From Rhodospirillales bacterium (GTDB taxonomy: Bacteria; Pseudomonadota; Alphaproteobacteria; UBA828), in the NCBI GenBank assembly GCA_028820995.1, contig JAPPHR010000017.1, forward strand, positions 27,732-63,982: a stretch of 36,251 nt of DNA, read 5' to 3'. The notes under the pieces are model-generated. The model worked only from the letters and a program-made list of their open reading frames with translations. It was not told the DNA's origin and made no database searches. Numbering within the stretch: the stretch's first letter is position 1; each line of letters opens with the position of its first letter. Position numbers and translations under genes: made by a program. Positions 17,625 through 26,154 of the stretch are shown here, piece by piece.

Positions 17625-18743
17625 ATGAAGATCGCCCGCATCGAAACGATCCCGCTTGCCATCCCGCACGATCACGGCGGGCCGCCGCCGGCCTGGGGCG
17701 GCCAGGCATGGCAAGGGCTCACGATCCTCCTCGTGCGGGTCGAGACCGAGGACGGCGTCACCGGCTGGGGCGAAGGCTTCAGCTACAACTGTATGCCGGC
17801 CCTGCAGGCGGTCGTCGATGCAACGGTGGCGCCCATCCTGATCGGCCGCGACGCCACCGATATCGCCGCGATCAGCCGCGATCTCCAGCAGGCGCTGCAC
17901 CTCTTCGGGCGCTACGGCATCACCATGTTCGGGATCTCCGCCATCGACATCGCCCTCTGGGACCTTGCCGGCAAGCGGGCGGGCCTGCCGCTCGGCCAAC
18001 TCCTCGGCGGGCCGGCCGCGCCGCCGCTCGTGCCAGGCTACGCCAGCCTGCTCAAGTACCGGGACCGGGAGCTCGTCGCGCAGACGACCCGTGCTGCGCT
18101 CGACGAGGGCTACCCCGCCATCAAGCTCCACGAGACGGGCGAGGCCGAGATCGCCGCGGCGCGCGAGGTCATGCGCGACGGCTTGCCACTCTGCACGGAC
18201 ACGAACTGCCCGTGGACGCCGGCCGAGGCGCTTACCATGGCAACCCGCCTCAAGCCTTACGACCTCCACTGGCTGGAAGAGCCCATCTTCCCGCCGGAGG
18301 ATTACGCGGCGCTGGCGCGGCTTCAGCAGGAGTCCGGCGTGGACTTGGCCTGCGGCGAGAACGCCTGCACCGCCTTCGAGTTCCGGCGCATGCTGGATGC
18401 GGGCGCGGTGCGCTACGTGCAGCCGAGCGTCACCAAGGTGGGCGGCGTGACCGAGTTCCTCAAGGTGCTGGGGCTGGCCGAAGGCTACAGCGTGACGGTG
18501 ATGCCGCACTCGCCCTACTTCGGCCCCGGCTGGCTCGCGACCCTGCAGCTCCTCTCCGCGATGCCGCTCACCGGCAGCCCCGGTGGCGGCTGGGCGGAGC
18601 GCTTCTACACGCGGCTCGAGGCGACGCTCTATCCGGGGTACGTCTCGCCTGACGAGACCGGCCACTTCCACGTCCCCACCGGCCCCGGCCTCGGCGCCGA
18701 GCCGGACCCGGACGTCATTCGCGATTACCGGGTGCCCGCATAG
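17625..18743 (+). CDS. Mandelate racemase/muconate lactonizing enzyme (enolase superfamily)
   Basis: Metal-ligand pattern TDTN...WLEEPIF...CGENAC; 'VMPHSPYFGPG'; ATG at 17625. Confidence 0.92.
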   Translation: MKIARIETIPLAIPHDHGGPPPAWGGQAWQGLTILLVRVETEDGVTGWGEGFSYNCMPALQAVVDATVAPILIGRDATDIAAISRDLQQALHLFGRYGITMFGISAIDIALWDLAGKRAGLPLGQLLGGPAAPPLVPGYASLLKYRDRELVAQTTRAALDEGYPAIKLHETGEAEIAAAREVMRDGLPLCTDTNCPWTPAEALTMATRLKPYDLHWLEEPIFPPEDYAALARLQQESGVDLACGENACTAFEFRRMLDAGAVRYVQPSVTKVGGVTEFLKVLGLAEGYSVTVMPHSPYFGPGWLATLQLLSAMPLTGSPGGGWAERFYTRLEATLYPGYVSPDETGHFHVPTGPGLGAEPDPDVIRDYRVPA

Positions 18744-18758
18744 GCGCCGGAGCGCTTC

Positions 18759-19577
18759 TCAGTCGTCAGGCACGCCGAGCCGCAGCGCGCCGACGCGGAT
18801 CAGCAGATAGATCACGAACAGAAGGACGAAGACCAGCGCATTGACGATGGTCGCGAGCGCATAGAGCTCGGGCTCGATTCCGTGGCGCAGCGTCCCCCAG
18901 GCGATGGTGGGGAGCGTCGGGATGGCGGCCACGTTGTAGAAGGTGATCTCGAAATTGTTGAAGCCCAGAATGAAGCTGATGATGAAGGCGCCGAGCACGG
19001 CCGGCCAGATGTTCGGGAACGTGACCTCGCGAAAGCAGCGCAACGGCCGCGCGCCGAACACCTGCGCCACCTCGTCGAAGCGCCAGTCGTAACGCACGAG
19101 CTGCGCCAGGATCACGAGGAACGCGAAGGACACGCTGTAGGTCGTGTTGGCCACGATCGCCGATTCGATGTTGCCGGGAATACCGAGCACGTTGCGGTTG
19201 AACATCAGCGTCGAGATGCCGATCAGGATCTGGGCGATGAAGAGCGGCGCCAGAAACACGACCACGACGAACCCGCGCCGCCGCAGCGGATAGCGCAGAA
19301 TCCCGATTGCTGCGGCCGTGGCGAAGAGCGTGGACAGCACGGCGGTGCCGACACCGATGAAGACGCTGTTCAGCAGGCCGACGTGGAAATCGCTCATGAT
19401 CATGAGGCGGCCGTACCACTCGCCGGTGAACACCGGCGGGAAGGGCCACACGGTGTTCTCCGTGACCGACAGGTAGCCGATGTAGAAGATCGGGAAATAG
19501 AGGAACAGGTAGAGCACCAGCAGCAGCACGGTCTGGCCGCCGATCACGAAGCGCTCGCCCGGGTTCACCGCCGCCAT
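18759..19577 (-). CDS. ABC transporter permease (PotC-like)
   Basis: 'DEVAQVFGARPLRCFREVTFPNIWPAVLGAFIISF' EAA loop; last gene of an ABC operon. Confidence 0.9.
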   Translation of the reverse strand: MAAVNPGERFVIGGQTVLLLVLYLFLYFPIFYIGYLSVTENTVWPFPPVFTGEWYGRLMIMSDFHVGLLNSVFIGVGTAVLSTLFATAAAIGILRYPLRRRGFVVVVFLAPLFIAQILIGISTLMFNRNVLGIPGNIESAIVANTTYSVSFAFLVILAQLVRYDWRFDEVAQVFGARPLRCFREVTFPNIWPAVLGAFIISFILGFNNFEITFYNVAAIPTLPTIAWGTLRHGIEPELYALATIVNALVFVLLFVIYLLIRVGALRLGVPDD

Positions 19578-19578
19578 G

Positions 19579-20460
19579 TCAGGCCTCCGCGCCGGTGAAG
19601 CCCGCCCGGCGCAGCCTGATCGTGCGCCAGAGCATGAAGGTGACCACGAGCGAGGCCACACACATCACCACCCCCATCGCCGAGCCCAGCGCCCACGTGC
19701 CGGCCGAGCCGAACTGGTGCTCGAGGCGGTTGACGAACATCGCGCCGTCCGTGCCGCCCAGGAATCGCGGCGTCACCGAAGCGGCGAAGGTGGGGATGAA
19801 CACGAGGACGATGCCGATAGCCGTTCCGATCCAGTTGAGCGGCCACGTCACCTCCAGGAATGCCCGCCACGGCCTTGCGCCGTTTACCTTCGCCACCTCC
19901 AGCAACTCGAAATTGAAGTTGAAGAGCGAGAGGTAGATGGCGAGCAGCATGAAGGGGATCCACAGGTAGATGAGGCCGACCGCGCTGGCGACGTTGGTGT
20001 ACATGAGCACTTCGACAGGCGGCAGACCGAGCTCCATCAGCGCCATGTTGACCAGCCCGATGGGCCCCAAGATTTGCTGCATCGCGGTGATGCGCAGCAA
20101 GATGCCGGTCAAGAAGGGGGCCGCCGTGAGCAGCACGAGAATCAGGCGGTAGCGTCCGCCGTGCTTGGCGATCAGGTATGCGCAGGGCCAGGCATAGAGG
20201 AGGCAGACGGCGGAAACCGCCGCGGCCATCGCGAGCGAGCGGAGCAGAAACTTGAGGTAGATCCACTCGCCCAGAACGGATGCGTAATTGTTCACGTTCC
20301 AGTCGGAGATCAGCTCGTAGCTTTCGGTCCGCCAGAAGCTGAAGACCAGGATCGAGAGCAGCGGTATCAGCAGGAACAGGACGATGAAGAGGGCGCCCGG
20401 CCCAACCAGCGCGGCGAAGCGCACGCGCGGGTCGAGATGCAGGGCGCGGCGGGCCGTCAC
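19579..20460 (-). CDS. ABC transporter permease (PotB-like)
   Basis: 'LLEVAKVNGARPWRAFLEVTWPLNWIG' EAA loop; GTG start overlaps the ATPase stop (GTGA). Confidence 0.9.
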   Translation of the reverse strand: MTARRALHLDPRVRFAALVGPGALFIVLFLLIPLLSILVFSFWRTESYELISDWNVNNYASVLGEWIYLKFLLRSLAMAAAVSAVCLLYAWPCAYLIAKHGGRYRLILVLLTAAPFLTGILLRITAMQQILGPIGLVNMALMELGLPPVEVLMYTNVASAVGLIYLWIPFMLLAIYLSLFNFNFELLEVAKVNGARPWRAFLEVTWPLNWIGTAIGIVLVFIPTFAASVTPRFLGGTDGAMFVNRLEHQFGSAGTWALGSAMGVVMCVASLVVTFMLWRTIRLRRAGFTGAEA

Positions 20461-21551
20461 GGCTCGCCGTCCTCGACCGTGAACACGTCGGCCGCTTCGA
20501 GCGCCCAGCCCAGGCTCACGCGGGAGTTGCGATCCACGCCTGCAATGCTGGGCGGCCCACTCACGACCAGTTCGGCCTCGTTGTCGGCGCGCACGATGTA
20601 GTCGGCGAACTGGCCCTTGAAGATAATGTCCCGCACCGTCACTTCGAAGCGGTTCTCGTGCCGAATGCCCTCGGCCGTGGGGCTGAGCTGGATGCGCTCG
20701 CTCTTGAGATAGAGCTCCACCGGATCATGCGCCCGGGCGCCGCTCACACCGCGCCCGGTCAGCGTGATGCCCCCCCAGTCGATGCGCAGGCGCGCGCCGT
20801 CGCCGTCGATCACCCGCCCGGTGAGCTTGTTCGGCGCGCCGACGAAGGAGGCGACGAAGCGCGTGGCAGGCGCGTTGTAGACCTCCAGCTTGGGGCCGAT
20901 CTGCTCCAGGACGCCCTGGTGCATCACCGCCATGCGGTCGCTCATGGTCAGCGCTTCTTCCTGGTTGTGCGTCACGTAGACGAAGGGGATGCCGAGCTCC
21001 TCCTGATAGCGGCGCACCTCGATCTCCATCTCCTTGCGCAGCTCGCGGTCGAGATTGGCCAGCGGCTCGTCCAGAAGGAGAAGCTCGGGCCGCGCGATCA
21101 GCCCGCGCGCCAGCGCCACGCGCTGCTTCTGGCCGCCGGAGAGCTGGTGCGGGAAGCGGTCGCCCAAGCCTTCCATGTGGACGAAGCCCAGGATCCAGTT
21201 GAGCTGCTCCTGGCGCTCGGCCTGGCTGCGGCCCTGCATCTTGAGTGGGAACGTGATGTTCTCGGCGACCGTGCGATGGGGGAAGAGGAGGAAGTCCTGG
21301 AACACCATGCCGATGCGGCGCAGATAGGGAGGCAGCGCCGTTACGTCGGCACCGCCAATCTCCACCCGGCCGCGATCAGGCGTCTCCAGGCCGGAGACGA
21401 TGCGGAGCAGCGTGGTCTTGCCCGAGCCGCTCGGCCCCAGCAGCGCGAAGAACTCGCCCCGCCCGATCTCGAGGCTCACGCCGTCGACCGCGCGGACGGC
21501 GCCGAAGCGCTTCTCGACCGCCTCGATACGCAGGATCGGCTGATCGCTCAT
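20457..21551 (-). CDS. ABC transporter ATP-binding protein (PotA-like)
   Basis: Walker A GPSGSGKTT, LSGGQKQRVALARGL, LLLLDEPLANLD; ATG at 21551. Confidence 0.93.
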   Translation of the reverse strand: MSDQPILRIEAVEKRFGAVRAVDGVSLEIGRGEFFALLGPSGSGKTTLLRIVSGLETPDRGRVEIGGADVTALPPYLRRIGMVFQDFLLFPHRTVAENITFPLKMQGRSQAERQEQLNWILGFVHMEGLGDRFPHQLSGGQKQRVALARGLIARPELLLLDEPLANLDRELRKEMEIEVRRYQEELGIPFVYVTHNQEEALTMSDRMAVMHQGVLEQIGPKLEVYNAPATRFVASFVGAPNKLTGRVIDGDGARLRIDWGGITLTGRGVSGARAHDPVELYLKSERIQLSPTAEGIRHENRFEVTVRDIIFKGQFADYIVRADNEAELVVSGPPSIAGVDRNSRVSLGWALEAADVFTVEDGEP

Positions 21552-21637
21552 CGCGCCCAGGTTCTCAGCACCCGCAATGCTGCGGCGAGCGCCATCCTCC
21601 CGCGTCGCGGCCTGCCGAGCAACGACAGTGCCCACAA

Positions 21638-21669
21638 AGAGGGACCGGACCGTGGGGTCCGATCCCTCT
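21638..21669 (-). promoter_or_regulatory. Intercistronic stem-loop between the solute-binding protein and ATPase genes
   Basis: AGAGGGAcCGGACC-gtgg-GGTCCGaTCCCTCT: 14-position stem with one mismatch and a 4-nt loop. Confidence 0.75.
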
Positions 21670-21695
21670 CAGCCCAGGTGTCTCCAATGTCAGGG

Positions 21696-22892
21696 CTAGG
21701 CCGCTTCCACTGCCGACCAGATGCGCTCCCACTTCTCGGGCGAAGACGGCGCGTCGAACTGGTAGAGGCCGTGAATCGACTCGGTCTCGTTGAGGAAGAG
21801 CGTGTCGACGTAGCGATCGTCGAGCATGTCCCGAACGTCGACCGTGGGCGCCCAGCCGATCTCGACCGCCACCGTCTTCATGCTCTCGCGCTCGAGCCGG
21901 AAGTCGATCCACTTGTGGGCGATCTCCATCTTCTCGCTGTCGGTCACGCCGGACGTGATGGACCACTGGTCCACCCATCCGAGCCCGCCTTCGGTGGGCT
22001 TGAGGACGTGGCGCATGTTGAGGTCCGACTTGCCGTCAAGCTTGTCGAAGTGAATGCGCCGGTAGATGCCGGACCACTCCGGCGACGCCCACACCACCTG
22101 CGCGCGCAGCAGGCGCTCCAGCGTGTCCTCGTCGTTCCAGCGATTGACCAGCAGCGGCTTCTGCTTGATCAGCAGACGCTTGCACTCCTCGAGCTCCTCG
22201 TCCGACAGCACGTAGGGGTTGAAGCTCTTGCCGTCGGGCCGGGGGCCGTCCTTCGTCCCCATGTTGTGCGCGGCGAGGATGCCGGCCAGCGCGATGTTCT
22301 CCTCGAAGCGGGCGCTGGTGGAGAGGTGCCCGTCGTACTTCTCGTTGAACAGGAGGTTGACCGATTCCTGATCCTCGGCCGCAACCTTGTCCATGTTGAC
22401 CGTGAACCCGTATCCGCCCCAGCAGTTGGGGGCGGCGATCATGTCCTCGCTGTCCTCCGCACGAAGCAGCGTGAACTTGGGCGGCACGAAGTCGTCGAAC
22501 ACGTTGCTGAGGTCGAGCTTCGAGTAGTCGACCGACTGGACCAGCCCCTGCTTGGCGTAGAGGCGGGGCCAGAAGCCGTCCGCCATCACCAGGTCGAAGT
22601 CCTGGGTGCCGCCGGCCCGGAGCTTGTTCCAGGCCTCGGAGTTGCCGTCGAAGAAGCCGGCGCTGATCTTGACGTCGTGCCGGGCCTCGAACTCGGCGGT
22701 GAGGCTCTTGACGTTGTAGTGCTCCCAGCCGAGCCAGCGCAGCTCCAGCGTCGCCGCCTTCGCGTCTCGCACGAAGGGGCCGGTGCTCTTCCAGGTGAAC
22801 CCGGCAACCGCTGCTGCGGCTGCGCCCTTGAGCACGCCTCGCCGCGACACGCGGCGCGATGTCGGCTCCGATTTCGACTTGGTCTTGCTCAT
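21696..22892 (-). CDS. Extracellular solute-binding protein of an ABC transporter (PotD-like), Tat signal
   Basis: 'SRRVSRRGVLKGAAAAAVAGF' twin-arginine leader; first gene of the ABC operon. Confidence 0.9.
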   Translation of the reverse strand: MSKTKSKSEPTSRRVSRRGVLKGAAAAAVAGFTWKSTGPFVRDAKAATLELRWLGWEHYNVKSLTAEFEARHDVKISAGFFDGNSEAWNKLRAGGTQDFDLVMADGFWPRLYAKQGLVQSVDYSKLDLSNVFDDFVPPKFTLLRAEDSEDMIAAPNCWGGYGFTVNMDKVAAEDQESVNLLFNEKYDGHLSTSARFEENIALAGILAAHNMGTKDGPRPDGKSFNPYVLSDEELEECKRLLIKQKPLLVNRWNDEDTLERLLRAQVVWASPEWSGIYRRIHFDKLDGKSDLNMRHVLKPTEGGLGWVDQWSITSGVTDSEKMEIAHKWIDFRLERESMKTVAVEIGWAPTVDVRDMLDDRYVDTLFLNETESIHGLYQFDAPSSPEKWERIWSAVEAA

Positions 22893-23218
22893 CGATAGTC
22901 CTCCCCTCGGTGTGGTGTGGCGAACCGGTTAACCCGGCCAGCCGCCGACGCAGCCGTCATTCCGTGCGGCCGCATGTCTGTAGATGGCGTCGCGGTCTGC
23001 TTCACCTGCGTGGATGATAACACCGCGCCCATACCTCCGCATGGTCAACATGGACCGCTTGCTCATCCATGAAACTCTTCACGCCTGTGGATGCAGGTCA
23101 TCTGCCGAGCATCGCCTTCGTCGCGACCGGCGGCTGACTCGGCCGAGGTCATGAGTCGGCGGCAGCAAGGCGTCTGCCGGCGGAGTTTCAAGGACAAGCA
23201 AGAGAACGATTTTCTTGG

Positions 23219-23273
23219 CGGGATTCGCCGGGATTAAGTGGGATTCAGGTGGGGCAAGTGGGATTCCGTGGCA
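23219..23273 (+). promoter_or_regulatory. 10-bp-phased (C/T)GGGA direct-repeat array, MraZ-box-like
   Basis: CGGGA 23219, CGGGA 23229, TGGGA 23239, TGGGG 23250, TGGGA 23259, TGGCA 23269; AAGTGGGATTC occurs twice at 20-bp spacing. Confidence 0.6.
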
Positions 23274-23341
23274 CGCGATCCCGCACGCGCGGGTCGGCTG
23301 CACCTGAACGGCCGCGCGAGAGGCGCACGACGCCGAGAGAG

Positions 23342-23368
23342 CGGGATCGATCTGTACTCCCGTTTTTT
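23342..23368 (+). terminator. Possible rho-independent terminator
   Basis: CGGGA...TCCCG stem (11-nt loop) followed directly by TTTTTT; the stem is short, so tentative. Confidence 0.4.
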
Positions 23369-23712
23369 CTCATTCCTCCAGCCAGCTCCCGTTCGTCTTC
23401 GCACTCCACGGCGCGATCCTGGCGCAGGTGCCGCGCCCGGTGCATCGCACCATGGTCCGGGTTGGTGCGCGTTTCTCCCCACGCTCATGGTTTGCGGGGC
23501 GTTCTCCCAGGGAATTCAATCCGTCGGCCGCCGCTCCTTGAAAGGGCAGACCCGGGCGACCACTCTCTACATTAACGTCAGGTAATTTGATTTGAGTTTA
23601 TGATGCGAGTCCGTTCTGTTTGCGAAGCGTGCGCAGTCCAGTCCTGTTTCGCGGTCTTGCATCGCGGCTGGAATAGGCAGAGTTGCAGGCAGTAGAGCTG
23701 AAGGAGGTGGCG

Positions 23713-24198
23713 ATGCGGAAGTGGATTATCGCGTTCTTCGTCGGCGGTGTTATGGGAACCGCCTTCGGCGTCGCGGTCGGATTTTTCATCTTTCCCTACG
23801 TGTTTCCGCCGCCGCCCGCGATGGAAACCCTCACGGCCGAGGAGAAGACCGACGTCCTCGCGCGGGGGATCTTCATTCACGCGAATCCCTCCGATCCCAT
23901 CCATTATGGAGAGGGAAGCGTCACGGTTTTCGAAGAACTGGTGTTCCTCGAAGACGACTTCAAAGTCGGTCCGGGGCCCGCGTTTCATGTCTATCTCGTA
24001 CCCAAAGAAGAAATCCGTGAATCCTCGGATGTCAAAGGAACGATGTACATCGACCTCGGCAAGTTGCGCGCCTTCGAGGGCAGCCAGAAATACCCCATCC
24101 CCAAGGGTGTCGACCTGAACGAGTATCCGAGCGTCGTCATCTGGTGCGTCCAGTTCGGCGTCCTCATCTCGCCCGCCGACCTTGAACTCGAGTCCTGA
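23713..24198 (+). CDS. DM13-domain protein with an N-terminal transmembrane segment
   Basis: AAGGAGG RBS at 23701-23707; TM 'WIIAFFVGGVMGTAFGVAVGFFIF'; DM13-like 'HVYLVPKEEI...VVIWCVQFGVLISPADL'. Confidence 0.8.
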   Translation: MRKWIIAFFVGGVMGTAFGVAVGFFIFPYVFPPPPAMETLTAEEKTDVLARGIFIHANPSDPIHYGEGSVTVFEELVFLEDDFKVGPGPAFHVYLVPKEEIRESSDVKGTMYIDLGKLRAFEGSQKYPIPKGVDLNEYPSVVIWCVQFGVLISPADLELES

Positions 24199-24207
24199 TC
24201 CGGACGA

Positions 24208-24960
24208 TCACGGCCCGCGCCGCGCAGCGATCAGAAACTCGGTGTTGCCGTCGCGGCCCGTGATGGGGCTCGCGACGAGGCCCGTCACCTGCCAGCCTTC
24301 AGCCGTGAGCCATTCGCGGATCGCCGCGCAGACCTCGTCGTGCACGGCAGGGTCGCGGACGATGCCGCCCTTGCCGACGCGGCCGCGCCCGGCCTCGAAC
24401 TGCGGCTTGATGAGGGCGATGAGCCGGGCGCCCGGGGCGGCGAGCGCGAGCGGCGCCGGCAGGACCGTTCGCAGCCCGATGAAGCTCGCGTCGCAGACGA
24501 TGAGATCGACCGGCTCCGGCACGTGCGTGCGCGTCAGGTAGCGCGCGTTGGTACGGTCCAGCACGACCACGCGCGCCTCGTCGCGCAGGCGGGCGTCGAG
24601 CTGGCCGTAGCCCACGTCGACGGCGTAGACCCGCCGCGCACCGCGCTCGCACAGCACATGGGTGAAGCCGCCGGTGGAGGCTCCGATATCGAGCGCGGTG
24701 AGACCCGCCGGCTCGACCCCGAAGTGCGTCAGCGCATGGTCGAGCTTGACCCCGCCGCGCGAGACCCAGGGGTGCTCCGCGCCACGGACCGTCAGAGGGA
24801 GGTCGCGGTCGACCTGCAGGCCCGGTTTCTCCAGGCGGCGCTCGCCGGAGAACACCTGGCCGGCCATCAGCAGCGCCTGCGCCTTGGCCCTGCTCTCGGC
24901 AAGGCCGCGCGCCACGAGCAGTGTGTCGAGCCGCTCCTTGCCGGGCGCGCGCCGGCTCAG
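24208..24960 (-). CDS. tlyA: TlyA family rRNA 2'-O-methyltransferase (S4 plus FtsJ-like domains)
   Basis: 'RLDTLLVARGLAESRAKAQALLMAG' S4 domain, 'WVSRGGVKLDHAL', 'ALDIGASTGGFTHVLCERGA'; start proposed as CTG 24960 (alternative GTG 24915). Confidence 0.85.
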   Translation of the reverse strand: MSRRAPGKERLDTLLVARGLAESRAKAQALLMAGQVFSGERRLEKPGLQVDRDLPLTVRGAEHPWVSRGGVKLDHALTHFGVEPAGLTALDIGASTGGFTHVLCERGARRVYAVDVGYGQLDARLRDEARVVVLDRTNARYLTRTHVPEPVDLIVCDASFIGLRTVLPAPLALAAPGARLIALIKPQFEAGRGRVGKGGIVRDPAVHDEVCAAIREWLTAEGWQVTGLVASPITGRDGNTEFLIAARRGP

Positions 24961-25844
24961 TGGCGCCGCTCCACGATATAGCGGGCGGCGGCGCGAAGGG
25001 GCTCAGCCGCCTCGCCGAATGCGCCGAGCGCCGCGATGGCGTCGTCGACCAGCGCCTCGGCCCGCCGCCGCGCTCCCTCCGCACCGAGCAGGCCCACGAA
25101 GGTCGCCTTGCCGGCCGCGGCGTCCTTGCCCACGGCCTTGCCGAGATCGGCCTCCGTGCCCTCGTGATCGAGCAGGTCGTCGGCGATCTGGAAGGCGAGC
25201 CCGATGCAGGCGGCGTAGTCGCGCAGCGCAGCGCGGGCAGCGCCGTCTTCCTGCGCGAGGATGGCTCCCGCCTCGCACGAGAATCCGAAGAGGGCGCCGG
25301 TCTTGAGCCGCTGCAGCTGGATCACTTCGTCCAGGGTGAGCTCCCGCGTCTCCGCCGCGAGGTCGATCGCCTGCCCGCCCGCCATGCCGTCCGCGCCGGC
25401 AGCCTGCGCCAGCGCGCAGGCGAGCTCAGCGCGCACTGCAGGATCCGGGTGCCCCTCCGGTGCCGTCACCGCCTCGAAGGCGAGCGTGAGGAGGGAATCG
25501 CCCACCAAGATCGCCGTCGCCTCGTCGAAGGCGATGTGGCAGGTCGGCTTGCCGCGCCGCAGGTCGTCGTCATCCATCGCCGGCAGGTCGTCGTGAACCA
25601 GAGAATAGGTGTGCACCATCTCGATGGCGGCGGCGGTGTTGACGGACCAGCCGCGCGGCACATCGAAGAGGTCGGCGCCCGAGAGCACGAGGAAGGGCCT
25701 GAGCCGCTTGCCGCCCGCGAAGAGCGAATACCGCATCGCCTCCAGGAGCCGCCCGTCGGCGCCGTCGGGCGCGGGGACCAGTGACTCGAGTGCTGCGTCC
25801 ACCGCCGCTGCGGAGTCGCGAAGGGCATCCTCCAGCGGCGTCAC
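24957..25844 (-). CDS. ispA: Polyprenyl synthetase (farnesyl diphosphate synthase)
   Basis: First Asp-rich motif DDLPAMDDDDLRRG, second DDLLD, GGKRLRPFL. Confidence 0.93.
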   Translation of the reverse strand: MTPLEDALRDSAAAVDAALESLVPAPDGADGRLLEAMRYSLFAGGKRLRPFLVLSGADLFDVPRGWSVNTAAAIEMVHTYSLVHDDLPAMDDDDLRRGKPTCHIAFDEATAILVGDSLLTLAFEAVTAPEGHPDPAVRAELACALAQAAGADGMAGGQAIDLAAETRELTLDEVIQLQRLKTGALFGFSCEAGAILAQEDGAARAALRDYAACIGLAFQIADDLLDHEGTEADLGKAVGKDAAAGKATFVGLLGAEGARRRAEALVDDAIAALGAFGEAAEPLRAAARYIVERRH

Positions 25845-25853
25845 CGGCTCCCC

Positions 25854-26102
25854 TCAACCGGTCTCGAGCGGCTCCGTCCGCTCGGCGCCGTCTGCATCGC
25901 CGTCGATCTTCTCGACCCGGAGCTCGGCCTGCCGCAGCTTGTCCTCGCAGAACTTCTTGAGCTTGACGCCGCGTTCATAGGCCGCAATGGCCGCTTCCAG
26001 GCCGGTGTCTCCCGCCTCCAGCTCGTGCACGATCCCTTCGAGCTCGCGCATCGCGCTCTCGAAGGTCTGCGCCTCGCCGTCCTTGTCGCCACCCTGTCCC
26101 AT
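25854..26102 (-). CDS. xseB: Exodeoxyribonuclease VII small subunit
   Basis: 'FESAMRELEGIVHELEAGDTGLEAAIAAYERGVKLKKFCEDKLRQAELRVEKI'. Confidence 0.93.
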   Translation of the reverse strand: MGQGGDKDGEAQTFESAMRELEGIVHELEAGDTGLEAAIAAYERGVKLKKFCEDKLRQAELRVEKIDGDADGAERTEPLETG

Positions 26103-26154
26103 GAAACGAGTCTAGAGTCTGCCCCGACGAGCGGCAAGCAGTTGGCGCGCCGGG

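Noticed and set aside
20658-22898. 746-aa + strand ORF antisense to the ABC ATPase and solute-binding protein
   Set aside because: Same GC-driven shadow-ORF pattern; the opposite strand encodes clear ABC proteins with intact motifs.
23219-23273. Interpretation of the GGGATT repeats as a CRISPR array
   Set aside because: The repeat unit is about 5 bp with 10-bp periodicity; no 25-40 bp repeats, spacers or cas genes.
23238-23585. Short + strand ORFs (115 and 108 aa) in the 22893-23712 gap, considered as a degraded mraZ or other gene
   Set aside because: No MraZ-like or other recognisable motif in any frame; better treated as noncoding.
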